NCBI GenBank assembly: GCA_950106755.1
Contig: OX467088.1
Location: 16,352,001 to 16,416,000 of the forward strand
DNA length: 64,000 bases
DNA from: Climacium dendroides
Taxonomy: Eukaryota; Streptophyta; Bryopsida; Hypnales; Climaciaceae
Direction of reading: 5' to 3'
Part shown: positions 1 to 12,020 of the stretch, in pieces
How positions within the stretch are numbered: the stretch's first letter is position 1
Layout: each line of letters starts with the position of its first letter
Notes under the pieces: generated by a model
What the model was told of the DNA's origin: nothing
Databases searched by the model: none
Seen by the model: the letters and a program-made list of their open reading frames with translations, nothing else
Made by a program: the position numbers and the translations under genes

Positions 1-19
1 CGTACCTTATATTATCATT

Positions 20-146
20 ATTCTTGTTACTTTTTTTTGCCCGGAACTTGCATCTTATATTTGATTTTTTGACGGAGGTGATATTCTTGTTACTTTTTTT
101 TTTCTCGGAACTTGCATCTTATATTTGATTTTTTGACGGAGGTGAC
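20..146. repeat. Direct tandem repeat, 63-bp unit, two copies
   Basis: Two adjacent copies of a unit running from ATTCTTGTTAC through a T-run and CGGAACTTGCATC to GACGGAGGTGA, starting at 20 and 83. They differ mainly in T-run length and a few bases beside it. No coding function is visible. Confidence 0.85.
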
Positions 147-279
147 TCGGGTGTTTCTGCTTTTTGTTTCTCGCCACTATTGTGGACCGTGACATGACCC
201 CATTTCAACTTTAATTGTTTGTATGGGATATGTCTCCTGCCCCGGGGAGGAGTCTTACTCTTAGTCAGATCCTGAAATG

Positions 280-375
280 CTTTTAAGGCTCAAGGCATGC
301 CTACTCGAGGTATACCCGCTCGAGGTATGCCCGCCCGAAGTACACCTCGAGCCGGCACACTCAAGGCATGCCGGC
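280..375. repeat. Short GC-rich repeat patch
   Basis: CTCGAGGTATACCCG is followed directly by CTCGAGGTATGCCCG (304 and 319), then a degenerate third unit. AAGGCATGCC flanks the patch on both sides. The base composition is unlike the AT-rich surroundings. A 64-codon reading frame crosses it but looks like chance. Confidence 0.55.
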
Positions 376-600
376 ATGTGTGTCTCTCTAGCTTACAATT
401 GGGGAGGAGTTTCAGACGTTTTGAGTCATTGGACCCCATCGAATGAAAATACTATAAACATGTTGGAATAAGGTTTTTTTTATGATATGTCATCTGTTTT
501 GACATAAAGAAACGAATACCTTGATGTCCCTCCAAATGTAATGCAATGGCATGCTACCAGGAACACACAAGTTCTACAGTAAAAAAAGAAACGTTGGTTG

Positions 601-1310
601 GAATGGCAATATCAATATGAAGGGTTCCAATGGCATGTTGTATGAAATTTTCGGTGGAGGGATTTGAATGATAAAAAGTAGAGAAGTACGTGTTTTGGAT
701 AGCTTCCTTGTGAAGGCTTTTTAGGGTGACCTATTGTGGACATCAAGTGGATGCAATGTTTGTTGAAAAATATCCTTTGTTTGTATCTTTTGGTCCACTC
801 GTCATTCTTCCCTCCTTCCCTCGTTACAATAAACATATCGGAATGGCAATATCAAAATGAAGGGTTTCAATGGCATGTTATATGAAATTTTTGGTGCAAG
901 GATTGAATGATAAAAGGTAGAAGTATGTGTTTTGGACAGCTTCCTTGTGAAAAAAATTTAGGGTGGCCTATTATGGACAACAAGTGGATGCAATGTTCAT
1001 TAAAAAAATATGTACCTTCCGTTTGTACCTTCTTGTCCATTCCTTTTTCTTCCTTCCTTGCTCAGAGAGAAGTGTTAAAGCTAATTGTAATAGGTGAGTC
1101 TATAAAACCAAAATGAATCCACATGAAAAATCCACATTAATACTGAATAAAATAATTATTTTTAGAAAAAAATCTATTTTTTTGGTGCATTCTTCATCAT
1201 TCTTATGTTTGCACACATGGACCTCAATTTCTCCATGGCTATCCCACATCCTATAAGCTAAAATGCTTAAGTTATTACAAATAGGTATTTCTACCTTAAT
1301 TATTTACATT
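601..1310. repeat. Dispersed repeat family C, two copies in tandem
   Basis: The stretch starting GAATGGCAATATCAA at 601 recurs at 841 with many substitutions. Shared blocks include GGACAGCTTCCTTGTGAA-like and GTGGATGCAATGTT. The second copy runs on to about 1310. A third copy lies at 22860-23240, sharing GCTAAAGCTAATTGT and AAGTTATTACAAATAGG. No intact protein or terminal repeat is seen, so the element class is unknown. Confidence 0.75.
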
Positions 1311-2078
1311 CTTTGTCTATGCACTTTGAGTATATGTGGAAGGTGAATATTTTATTATTTTAGAAAAATCTCTATGTGAGCTTGTGTAACTTTAGTAGAA
1401 GTCCTTGTATCCCAATTTTGAGCTTCAAATTTGCATTTCTCGATCAAAATAGTACTCCCCCCCCAAATGGCCAAGGTAACATCCAATCAAGATTGTTTAG
1501 AAATAGTAAAATAATTTTTTTTAAAGCAAAAAATTACTCAATGTGTAAAACTACCTTACATACCTTCATTTCAAATTTCATATAAAACAAACATACAATG
1601 CAAAAGTTATGAACCAAAAATCACATGTTTGAGGCCAAGAGGACAAAAAATAAGACAAGTGTTTCTTGCAATCACCCTCCCCTACTTGTAGGCATGATGA
1701 CAATGGGAGACTTATCATAGCTACTACAAGACCTTGTTATCATGACAAAAACACAACGTAACTCAAAAGTAGAACATAGGCAATCCTATGAGTACCTTTC
1801 ATAAACTTAATGCCAAACTTGTATCAACTATGAATGCTTGCCAATCTTGGAAAATGTGTCCGTCCATATAACATTCTTTTAATTGTGCACACTTTAGTGT
1901 ACATGAGCTTGAGCAAATGTAAGCCTTTGTGCCTTATGAACATCCTTTTGAAAAAAATTTCGACTGCAACATGATTGTTGAAGCCAAGCACTTGAATATA
2001 TTTTTTTCAATGTATGCAAATTTACTTCTATCATCATTTGGATCTAAATTGTAGTAAAAGATACATGCTGATTGACAA

Positions 2079-2447
2079 CTATAAACTGTTCCAACTATTT
2101 CTTGTTATAAAATTTGAGCTTACATCTTCTATCCAAAGGCTTTGGAGAGATGATAGTCCTTGAAATTGATACCGCTTCTTAAGATTAGAAACAAGGTAGG
2201 CATACTTGCCCAATTCACATTCAATTTGAGTATCAGAGAGTTCCACTTCTTCCATGCCAACACTATGGGCTTTCTCTTTTGTTATGAGAGTTGCAACTTC
2301 ATTGTCGATACAAGAATTAGCTACAAGATACTCTTGATCTATTACAACTCTTTTGTAAAAACAACCCTCAAAAATGCAAGCCAACCCTTCAATTTGACTC
2401 CTCTTTTCCTTGATTTGCCTTGGAAAAATGTCATAGTGCATAAGCAC
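2079..2447 (-). other. Unrecognised open reading frame, possible gene relic
   Basis: About 122 codons are open on the minus strand, extending a few codons further upstream to an in-frame TAG. The translation is acidic to mixed, with a tract rich in E, K and V, and ends SRNSW-like. I do not recognise a family. The frame lies in AT-rich repeat-laden DNA without a clear promoter or splice context. It could be a fragment of a decayed transposon gene or chance. Confidence 0.15.
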
Positions 2448-2789
2448 AACTCTATTGTGCTTTACAAGCTAGAATGCACATAGTTTTACGAGTAGTTTTA
2501 CCAACATCTATGTCTAAAATGAGATCACCAAAACAACACATGTACTACCTTCACCAACTAAATGTGATTTTTTCTAACTTAATTGTTGATTTGTCATTAA
2601 CACATTGGAATTGATGTAATGTAACCTTTGCTTCTTGACAACAATTTCAATATGTAATTGTCAAAAACATCACAGATCATTGATTTTTTTTTAAATGCTT
2701 CTCCTCCAAAATGTCGTCCATTTTTCAAAAAATCACAAGTCGTTGATCTTTGTAAGATTTAATTTGAGTTGTCCAAATATGAATCCAGA

Positions 2790-2945
2790 ATATGGTAACA
2801 AATATGAATATGGATATAAATATTATATATTGTATGAATACTAGAAATGGATATGGATATAGAAGCGGATACGGATACCAGGTATGGGTTATGGGAATAC
2901 GAGATATGAATATAGGATACGGATAGAGGATATGGTTTTAGTATT
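2790..2945. repeat. Degenerate GGATAT/GGATAC tract
   Basis: Many imperfect copies of ATGGATATG, GGATACGGATA and related hexamers lie in a row. It is a worn microsatellite. Confidence 0.7.
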
Positions 2946-3564
2946 GAATTGTCCCACAATGTGGATTCTCAAATTTACAAATTGGGGTGGAGGGGAGGGG
3001 ATTGTTAAAAAAGTTAATTAAATTTTTTTTGGAGTGCATTGTAACACAGTCTGTCATAGTGTACCCAAAAAAGGCAGTAACTGCCTCCAACAATTAGTTC
3101 TAGAATGGATGTTGGATAGTTTTCAAATTGACCTCTTTAGCCATTGAATGAATCAAGGAAAAAAAAAGTTATTTATTGCAAGAGCCAATCATTCTCCTTG
3201 GTTTCTCCACATCTCTTTACAAGTTGTAAGTGGACAAATTTTGAAAGACCTATGGTTACAAACTTACGATATGCACCTACAACACAAATTTGAAAATTTA
3301 TATGTAATTCAATAATGCTTGGAAAAATATGAAACCAATTGTGTTACAATTCACATCTATGTTTCTTTTTCTAAAAATTGAGGTAAAAATCTTTCCGTTC
3401 ACCAAAAAACATGAAAAAGGCAGACCAACCCTTAAATAGTCACTTTTAGAGCAGACAACCTTATTGCGTCTCCGCCAAGGAGGCACCCATTGGGCGCAAT
3501 ACCGTAGAAAACGCCACTTCACAATCTCAAGAAACTAACGACATACCACTTTTGCTATTGAGCC

Positions 3565-3790
3565 TATTTTCTATTATTAGACTGGTCAAATTTTCACATG
3601 TTCTTGTTGGCAAGTGAAAGGAGGTTCCAAGGCACCAGAGAACGTGGCATTTGGACACTGTATGCAAAAGTTATGAAGAAACAAAGTTTGGTTCTGAAAG
3701 TGTTTCTTCCACATAGGTACAAAACTGATTTTGGAGATGTACATACAGTGTAGATGGCAGTTTAAGGTCAGTGGCACATTTGGGTGTACT
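3565..3790. repeat. Dispersed repeat family D, copy 1
   Basis: Begins CTATTATTAGACTGGTC and carries GTTCTTGTTGGCAAGTGAAA, GGCATTTGGACACT and CTTCCACATAGGTAC. The same order of blocks occurs at 23577-23795, and in a more diverged form at 13376-13560. Element class unknown. Confidence 0.7.
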
Positions 3791-4353
3791 TATTTTATGA
3801 CAACTCCAAATTCAATTCCATCTCGATTACAATGAATTTTAAAATATTTTTTCATCCATATTATCCAGGCTATGTTGATTTATTACAAGATAGATAAATC
3901 ACCATTGGAAACTTCCCGACCCCTACCATCAATCTTATTTTCTAAGCCCTCAACATGATTTAAGGTGAAGGCACCCAAAACCATCAAAATAAGGAATTTA
4001 GTATAGTTGGAGGCCTATTTTCTGAAAACTAACATTTTTTTAGTATTAACAAGAGAAAATCATGAATATTGAAAAAAAAAATTAGATTTTTTCGATGTGA
4101 TATGTAATTTTTATGATTTTTCAAAGTGGCAGGTCTCTAGACCATTGGAACTGACCCATAGGTGCATCCAAATCTGAACTGCACAAAATTCAGTTGTCAA
4201 CAAATCAAAGTTCAGTATGTGCCTTTCAAGTGCATCAACGAATCACAATTAAACATGTGTAAGACACATTATTGGAACTCTAAGAATAATTTAAGGGCAC
4301 TCTATGGAATAAGGATTAGGTACAGGGATGGAATTCGATGTTTCTACCTTATA

Positions 4354-4419
4354 GGACTTGGGGAATGAAGACGGTAGAGTATGCTCGGACTTGGGGAATG
4401 AAGACGGTAGAGTATGCTC
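4354..4419. repeat. Perfect 33-bp tandem duplication
   Basis: GGACTTGGGGAATGAAGACG and the following bases to ATGCTC are repeated exactly at 4354 and 4387. This is a recent small duplication. Confidence 0.9.
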
Positions 4420-4916
4420 TTACAATATTACTGAAATGTGAAATGGTAAGAAATTTTAGCAAAACAAAGTTAAGTATGCTTCTATTCAATGAGACACACT
4501 GCATTTGACAAAACAATGTATAAGAGCATCACAATCCATAATGACAAATAAACACATAAATGATAATTTTTGGATGAAAATAATTGTGCAATTAATATTT
4601 GGATAGGTCAAAAGATTGTTTTTGGGGCAGAAGAAAAAATTGCTTATTGTGTTCAAGGTTGGCAACTCCTCCAAATACTTTTTTCCCCTCTATAAATAGG
4701 ACTTTGACATAATAAGTGATAGAGACATCCTTTTGCTTTCGCACACGAGGAGACTTGCAAATCACTCGAAAGTTCATAAAGCAATTGGTACATCTAATTT
4801 CGCCCCCTACAAGTTCTCGCCTAAAATGTATGAACTCCTCCAGTCCTTCCATTGTGTATGTTTGAGAATCTGTGATTGATTTTAAAAAACAACTATTTCC
4901 AACACTTTGAATATTC

Positions 4917-5065
4917 ACAGTTTATTCACACAGTATCCAAAAATGTGCATCCTAAGAGAATCTAGAATCCCTTTTTGACTACCAACGAGACCCCACAAAA
5001 AAAATGAATACAATAATGGGAACCCTACTAAATTGCTTATTCAGTTGATTTTAGGTGCAATCACC
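4917..5065. repeat. Dispersed repeat family E, copy 1
   Basis: Matches 8925-9095 in the same orientation. Shared blocks include TTTATTCA, AGAATCTA-AAT, ATAATG-AACC-TA and TTTTAGGTG. Diverged, with no termini found. Confidence 0.6.
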
Positions 5066-6759
5066 TATGGATTCTATAAACATAAGACTTACTCTCTTAA
5101 AAAAATTAACCCAAAATTTTTACATTCATTTGATGATGAACTTTTGCTATACACATGCAGATTTCTTAAAACCCAGTGTTCTTCTAAAACATCATTTTTA
5201 ATTCTTAAATTAATTTTTTTTTTTATGCAGTAGCTGCAAACTTCTTGCAAGAGAGAGACTTCAATTTCATTTTAAACTAATTTATGCCTCACATGTGAAC
5301 TTGGCTCAATGGAAGTGAAGTTGTGTGCATTTGCCAAATTGACATGTGGTGAGAACTTTAGAATAAAAATTTGAAAGTACTACTGAATTTTAACTTTGAA
5401 TGCTTGGAAATAAACTGTCCATGTCTACAAACTATTCATGTCCACAGACATATATTCTGATGCTTTTTTAATACCCCTTTCACTTTGTTTTTATTATTAC
5501 TGCACTTTGCAAAGGGGGTTGAAAGCCACCAGCTTTTTCAAATGTCAGTCCTCAAGTGTAGAAGACCCCCCCCCCTCTTTCCTTTTTCTTTTTTCAAAAA
5601 CAACAAACTTTTAATCCTTAAAAAGTCTGGTGGGGCCCAATACATATGTGCATATATTTGATTTTTAGAATATGAAACTATATGTACTAAGACATGGCAA
5701 GATATACATCGTTCAATTGAAAAAAATTCAATGATGAATGTCTCTCATTTTCATTTTGACTTGCAAATCTTTTCATGTTCAAATACCACACCGTACATGT
5801 GGAGTACGTGGCCGTTTTGCAACTTCTCAAATATGTAGGAGGTGCCATGATGATCAAAATTGGAAGTGTCATGTGTCATTGGATTCATTTGTGCATGAAT
5901 ACAAACTTGTGTAGCTGGTGGGTATGTCAATTCATGCATTTGGGATGGGAAAATACAATACCATGATACAATACCATTTAAAACGGGCTTTGTATACCTT
6001 TACCCTCTAAAGGACCGGTCAAAGGGTAGTCTAAATTTCATAATATTGTAAAGATGTGTTATAAAATGCAACTTAGAAGAATAATTTAATGATGACTATC
6101 AAAGATGAACTATAGATCACATCCATCTGGCTAGATCAACCAGTACACACAAAACAATATTTTTCAATACCAAAAATTAAAAATTGCTTCTAAAATCAAT
6201 TATAGAGTGAATACTTGCAATTTTTACAAAACATTTTTTTTGTAAGTTTAAAATGTTGTGTTTTAATTAATAATAATTTTTTGAAGGTTTTTATTTTTCT
6301 CTTTTGTATTCAAGTTATTTATTGAACCAAAAAAGTTACTTTTTGAAGCTAGACCTACTAGTACCCTTTGAATTATAGAATATTTGAAAAGCCAAAAAAT
6401 AGATGGATGAAAAAAAAAATTGCTTCTTTAGGATGTATTTGCATTCATCAATTGTTTGAACACTTGGTCCTTTCCTTTTCCTATCCTTTCCTTAGGATTA
6501 AGGGTTAAAAAAGTTAGACTCACTTTTTAACAATGCTTTTTTTAGGCATTTTAATTTCTAATTGTCTCAAAAAATGGATAGCTTTAGGTCTGCAAAAAAA
6601 TAGAAGACAAATGTATTTTAAAATGCTAGACTATAATTATGGGTGTGTACACCACTACGACAATGTTTCTCAAACCTCAATTCATCCATTGGACAGAATC
6701 AATACATACAAAAATTATAAAATCAAAATTGCATATTCAAAATTGGCCTTCTTCAATTC

Positions 6760-7345
6760 AACTAGTATGCCATGTGTCGTTGCCACAACCAAAACAAAAG
6801 TAAAAATAGTTTTCTAATTTTTTCATTCATTAAAACTTTAAAATTCAATAACTTTGACACTATACTATGAGAGTTTGCATTCTTGGTACACATAGAATGC
6901 TTTGTTTGTGTACAAAGAAGTGCAAAGGCTTTGTTTTGTGGCTTTTGATCATGCCATGTCCAAAGTTATGTTTTTTTCCAAAATAAAAGACAATTTAATT
7001 CAAATTTTTAATTTAAAAAAAATCTATAATTTTCACATTGTAGGTCCAAACTCCACAAAACTTGCACGAATAGAAATCTTTTTGCACAAAGGAGTGCAAG
7101 GGCTTTGTTCTGTGGCGTTTTGGATATGCCACATGCAAGTTACAATTTTTCCAAAATTAAAGGTAATGCATTTGAATGTTTGAATTTACAAAAACTTTGA
7201 AACTTCATAACTTTCACATCGTTTGTCCAAATGCCACAAAACAAAGTCCGTGCACCTTTCCTTGCCAAGAGCTTTCGAGCAATACCAAGAATGCTACCAG
7301 ACACCTCACATACGGTTTGTTAGATCTCAATGTATCAAACAAAAC
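6760..7345. repeat. Dispersed repeat family G with an internal duplication
   Basis: The block with GTGTCGTTGCCACAA and AACTTTGAAACTTCAT through ACCAAGAATG matches 23325-23525. Within this copy the module around GTGCAAGGGCTTTGTTCTGTGG (near 7095) also appears near 6915 in altered form, so the copy is internally duplicated. Several short frames cross it, none recognised. Confidence 0.55.
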
Positions 7346-7656
7346 AAAAAACCTAATTGAAGATATAGATTCCCTGAATATGAAGGAGCAAGGAAATTCA
7401 CAACCTTCTTGAAAGAAAGGCCACATAATCGTTGGTCCCCCAAACCACATAAAGGTCCTTGTCCTTGTCACTATGCTTTTGTGACTATTGTGGTTATAAT
7501 TGAAACTCTGCAACTGAATTCAGAAGAGTGACCAATGGAAGAACAAACTTATGAGCTCAGTACCGTATGGTACTAAATAACTTAAGTTACTTCAGGTTCA
7601 CTCGTACCCAACTACCGTACCAACTGCCTATGATCCTCCTTCCTTCAATTTCACTA

Positions 7657-8076
7657 CACTAAAATTTGTAAATAGTGTTGGTTGATAATTAGTGTTGTTC
7701 CCTATTTTTTACCCCCAACACTATTTTTCAACTCATGTGAAAATAGTGTTGGGGCACTTAACTCCCGCCGTCATACTTTGGCTCTTCCCTCAAAATCTGA
7801 ATTTCTGACCCTTCCCTGAAAATCTAGATTTTTGGTCTTTCTTTAGAAATCTGAATTTCTGGCCCTTCCTTGGAAATCTGAATTTCTGGCCCTTCCCGAT
7901 TGGACAAAAGGAGGCACCATTCTCCAAAAACTAAACTAGATTGAGGCAAATTTTTTTACTATAGAGCTAAAATAGTGTTAGAATGTGTAATTAGTGTTCT
8001 AACACTAACCTTGCAAATCGCAATTAGTGTTAGTTCGGCTAATTAGTGTTGCCAACACTATTTATCAATTTTAGTG
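7657..8076. mobile_element. CACTA-like non-autonomous element 1
   Basis: Starts CACTAAAATTTGTAAATAG and ends with the near-perfect inverse, CAATTTTAGTG. The terminal repeat is about 25 bp with two mismatches. AATAGTGTTG-type motifs recur inside in both orientations, as in the subterminal repeats of CACTA (En/Spm) elements. It is flanked by TA on both sides, whereas CACTA elements usually make 3-bp duplications, so the superfamily call is not firm. It has no coding capacity. Confidence 0.7.
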
Positions 8077-8078
8077 TA

Positions 8079-8350
8079 CACTAGAATTGGTAAATAGTGT
8101 TGGGTGATAATTAGTGTTGTAGTGAATTGGATCATAGCTTTAATTTATTGTATTATCATTTCAACTTCTATATTTTATTCCCATCTAACACTAAATGCAC
8201 TCTTGTAGAAATGTTGAAATGACAAAATTTTACTATAGAGCTAAAATAGTGTTAGAATGGGTAAATAATGTTCTAACACTAACCTTGCAAATCTCAATTA
8301 GTGTTATTGTTGACAATTAGTGTAACCAACACTATTTACCAATTTCAGTG
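8079..8350. mobile_element. CACTA-like non-autonomous element 2
   Basis: Starts CACTAGAATTGGTAAATAG and ends CCAATTTCAGTG, again as about 25-bp inverted ends flanked by TA. Its right half (ACTATAGAGCTAAAATAGTG onward) matches the right half of element 1. The two elements abut, sharing the TA at 8077-8078. Confidence 0.7.
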
Positions 8351-8361
8351 TACCTCAGGTA

Positions 8362-8653
8362 GGAGGTCCATAAATGAACCATCTGAGGGCTGGAACTGAA
8401 TTTGGAGGAGGTGAAACATTTTGAAATATTTTTTAGTAAATTTTCTTTGAAAGGCGAGTGGAATTGACATCTAACCCAAGTCGTTTCATAATTTTCGGAG
8501 CTTTGTGGAATTAGTTGCGAATTTTTGAAGTTGAAAAAAAGTGTCATCAAAAGCAACCACCTCCTAAAGTGTGTAGCTATGGTGCATTGAAGAAAGTGAA
8601 ATGTACCTTTTAGTCATGTTCGCTTTTAATGCCCCGTTAGAGTTTGAGCCTCC
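8362..8653. mobile_element. MITE family A copy, 292 bp
   Basis: The left end GGAGGTCCATAAATG follows a TA. The interior has TTTTTTAGTAAATTTTC and GGAATTGACATCTAACCC, shared with copies near 11.15, 40.7, 61.1 and 63.4 kb. The right end, read inverted, is GGAGGCTCAAAC next to TA, only partly matching the left end. Confidence 0.65.
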
Positions 8654-8661
8654 TACCTTAC

Positions 8662-8805
8662 GGGCTTGTTTACACCTTGGGTTGGAGCCCAAAGAAATGG
8701 AGTGTTTTGATTGGAAGATAGCTATCGACCCCAAGCAAAGACCCAATCAAAACACTCCTTTTCTTTGGACTCCAACCCAAAGATTTTGGGTGTAAACAAG
8801 CCCTA
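8662..8805. mobile_element. Hairpin MITE, possibly Tourist/PIF-Harbinger-like
   Basis: About 144 bp able to fold almost end to end. The arms begin GGGCTTGTTTACACC and continue through GGGTTGGAGYCCAAAG and GGAGTGTTTTGATTGG, with a short loop near 8725. The terminal GGGCTTGTTT resembles Tourist ends. The flanks are TTA(C) on the left and TAA on the right, which is not a clean direct duplication, so the superfamily is uncertain. Confidence 0.75.
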
Positions 8806-8924
8806 AGGTAACTATGCCTTATATCACATGCTTTCTACAACCGCATCTAGGTTACATTCTTGACTAAATTGTACTTCCATTATTTATGAGAGTCTATGAC
8901 TGGTTACTCTACATCCTATTTTTA

Positions 8925-9095
8925 GCACTTTAAAAATTTATAATTTATTCATATGGTGTTCTAGAAATGTTCTTAAAGAATCTAAAATTCCTTCAAGGCT
9001 TTCAATAAGATCCCACCAAAAAAATTCCAATATAATAATGACAACCATATTGAATTGTTTATTTGTACAATTTTAGGTGTAGTTATCCAAAAGGA
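8925..9095. repeat. Dispersed repeat family E, copy 2
   Basis: Same orientation as 4917-5065. It shares TTTATTCATA, AAAGAATCTA and ATAATAATG, ending in ACAATTTTAGGTG. Confidence 0.6.
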
Positions 9096-9944
9096 CCTTT
9101 GATGTTGAAATTCATAGTGTGCAAAGCATGTTGTAGACAACAAAGCCATGATCTATCATAAATGGGGAACATTGCTTTGTGCTATAATTTCTTGAACTTG
9201 TGTAGAATAGGAGTACCTTAACCTTTAAATGATGTTAGAATTGGCCTATGGTGCAATAGGAAAAAATCTACATACTCAATTTTCTAGGCATTAAAGGGTT
9301 AAGTTAAAACCTTCATATTGTTCTAACAAAGTTCACATAAAATACAAAACTATATCATAATAATTTATTTTTTTAGAAATATGAAATTATCACTAAGCTA
9401 ATTATGATGTGGCAGCTTTTGAGCTACTACATTAGCATGAATGACTGCAACTTGCAATAAATGGAACACTTATTATTGGTTGGAAACTTAGAATTCATAA
9501 TTTTTTTGGATTGCTTGTTTGCTCTTTGTTGCACAATCAACAACTGAAGGAGATAAACTGGTGGCCCTAAAATGTGCAAGCATTTAACTTAATCCTTTAA
9601 TGCTTGAGGAACTAAATATGTAGATTATTTTGCATCATAAACTTGAGATCTATTCCAGCTTTCAACATTATTAGAGATTAATTTAATAGCTTACAATTGT
9701 TTATGGACCCCTAAAAAAACACCCTAAAATGTGTTAAGGCTATGGGCAAAGTAGACACGTGATGTTCTATAAAGTAGTCACAGTCATTGGAGGTGGATTT
9801 TGAATTGGCCAATCTCTTGTGGGTGATACAAGTTTATGGTCTTTTTCTTTTCCTATTTTATGATCATTTGTGTATTAAGGTAAACTTACCTATGACAAGC
9901 AAATTGAGTGGATTGTTTTGTTGCTATTAGCCAAAAAAATTCAG

Positions 9945-10080
9945 ATTTTTTCATATAAGACGAATGTGAGAAATGAAGGAAGCAATTGAAATTTTATTTT
10001 TTGGACAAAGTATGAATTTTTTATGAATTTTTGAAGTGTGCTACTCATTTAGTTCAAAAAAGTCTATAGACTACCCCTAA
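9945..10080. repeat. Dispersed repeat family F
   Basis: AATTGAAATT through ACAAAGTATGAATTTTTT to GTCTATAGACTACCC is found in reverse orientation at about 42235-42360, where it reads GGTAGTCTATAAATTC and CATACTTTGTCAAAAA. Confidence 0.6.
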
Positions 10081-11139
10081 TCAACAAAAAGTGTTTTCTT
10101 GATGGTCATCTTACCACCTAGAGCAATCACAACATTTTCTAACATGGCTAAAAGATTTTCTAACGTGACCATGGTATGAAGGAATAAAAAAATAACTTTT
10201 ATGATGAGTTTACACTAGAAAGATATAAGTGTCCTATGACAATCACTAATAACTCCATGGCCATCTCTCAAGACATTGATTATGGCCACAAATCAATCTA
10301 ATGTAGTCCTAATCCCATTTATTAAAAAAAGTTTGCCTCAAATTGATGTAAGACTCTAATGGGTAGTTTCCTAGGTGCTTGTTATGGATGGTTTGCTTCT
10401 TATAGTTAGGTTTACCTTAATCCACGGTTCACAAGAGGTGCATCTACACAACTGTTTCAAGAAATCTGTATTATATTCATGAATTTATGAAACCAATAAA
10501 TTTCGTCTAATTTTGTTGGTTTCCTAACCCAGTTCCTATCAAGTACACATCATTTATTTCTACAAACACCCTCACAATCAACAGATTCACAATAAGTGTC
10601 ATAAAGTTTACAAATTACTTTAGAATTTGCAAATTTGCAAATGGTATTTTGGCTTGACATGTGTGTCCCTTTCCACATTAAAAGGCAAGGCATGTTGTGG
10701 TAAGTGAGTCCGACCTACTAAGGTAACCACGCCAATGCATCTTAATATTAAACAAAATTTAGATCATTGTTTTTTACTATTGAATTGTTTGTTTGTTGGA
10801 TCACGTTGGAAGGTGAAAGAGCATTTAAGGTTCTTTTTTTTGCATTTTTTGGGTACAATATAATTGATAGATTGTAGATTTTCAAATTTCTTGAAAATAG
10901 GTGTACCAAAAAGTTGCTCTTTAGTTAGGCTCTTGTGAATAGAGGTAGTACATTTTAGGTAAGAGCTTGTAGTGATTGATTTTAAAAAGGGGTCACAATT
11001 AGCTACAATTACCTTATTTTTGCTATGTGAATGCTAAGTGGCATTCACTATTTATATTAGTATGGCATATAAACTTATCTAAGGTTAAAGGTCTAAAAGA
11101 ATAAATTCAATAATGTGAGCACTTACCAACTGTTGATTT

Positions 11140-11300
11140 GAAATTTGGAAGAGGTTAAGCTTCTTGAAATATTATTTAGTAAATTTTCCTTGGAAAATAA
11201 ATGGAATTGGCATCTACCTTGTATTGTTTCATATGTTTTTGACCTTTGTGGAATTACTTATGAATTTTAATGTTGGAAATATAAAGGACCTAAAAGCATC
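11140..11300. mobile_element. MITE family A fragment
   Basis: Contains GGAAGAGGTTAAGCTTCTTG, TTTAGTAAATTTTCCTTGG and GGAATTGGCATCTACC, the central part of family A. The GGAGGTCCATAAA ends are missing. Confidence 0.6.
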
Positions 11301-11336
11301 CATATATATTTGGTGTTTCTCCATATATAGCAAAGT

Positions 11337-11400
11337 GCAAAAAGTTGAATTTATTTTTTTATTTTATTTTATTTTGTTTTGTTTTATTTTATTTTATATT
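11337..11400. repeat. TTTTA microsatellite
   Basis: A run of TTTTA and TTTTG pentamers. Confidence 0.85.
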
Positions 11401-11500
11401 TTTACATATCTAACCATAGGATCTTGCATTAGACTTGTATAAGAATCATACTACTAAAATCATAACTCCCTCTGTAATATCACAAATGCTACCATTAATA

Positions 11501-12020
11501 CTAGGGGCTCATGCTTGCTATGCTACGCATTCATTGTATCACATATTAGTAAAATTTTGATATATTTGAATAGAATGCATGATAATGATTTCAATAAGTC
11601 TTTAAAATAATTATTTTAAATATTTTGTATTTTCACACAATGTGATATTACAGAAATAAAGTAGCAATTTGCAATCATTTTTATAATATCACTTTTTACA
11701 AAGGGTGATATTATAGAAATAATATAGTTATTGCAATTAAGGTGATATTAAAGAGGATCCATAAGATGATATTATAGAGGTAGCAAATCCATTGCTTTTC
11801 TTGGCTTTACACTTCTTTACACTTCTATGATTTTGTGCTTTTTTGAGCTTTGAGCTTTCATGATTTCAATTTTCTATTGCTACTACCAAATGATTTTGAG
11901 AAATTTATTCAATTGAAGCGATTTTGAATTCCACAACAATTTTTGCATTCTATCTAATACATAAAAATACTTATAAAATTCTAATGATGAATGCATAGCA
12001 TAGCAAGCGCTAACCGCTAG
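11501..12020. mobile_element. 520-bp terminal-inverted-repeat element
   Basis: The left end CTAGGGGCTCATGCTTGCTA is matched inverted by the right end, which read from outside is CTAGCGGTTAGCGCTTGCTA. Similarity goes on for about 18 more bases (TGCTAYGCATTCAT). The interior has repeated GTGATATTATAGAAATA motifs at about 11640, 11706, 11741 and 11763, plus one inverted. No coding capacity. The target duplication could not be fixed. Confidence 0.65.

Larger units (their letters stand above)
1311..3564. other. AT-rich intergenic stretch
   Basis: No recognisable gene. It contains one weak minus-strand reading frame and a degenerate hexamer tract, listed separately. The rest is AT-rich with homopolymer runs. 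Confidence 0.6.
3791..6759. other. AT-rich intergenic stretch with short repeats
   Basis: No gene recognised. It holds the 33-bp duplication at 4354-4419 and a family E repeat at 4917-5065. A weak pair of TTTACCCTCTAAAGGACC-like ends at 5999 and 6508 could bound a worn TTAA-type element; that is uncertain. Confidence 0.5.
8806..11130. other. AT-rich intergenic stretch
   Basis: No gene recognised. It holds repeat copies at 8925-9095 (family E) and 9945-10080 (family F), and several TTAACC(C)TTTAA-like short motifs near 9226-9302 and 9591 that may be solitary ends of the TTAA-type family. Confidence 0.5.
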
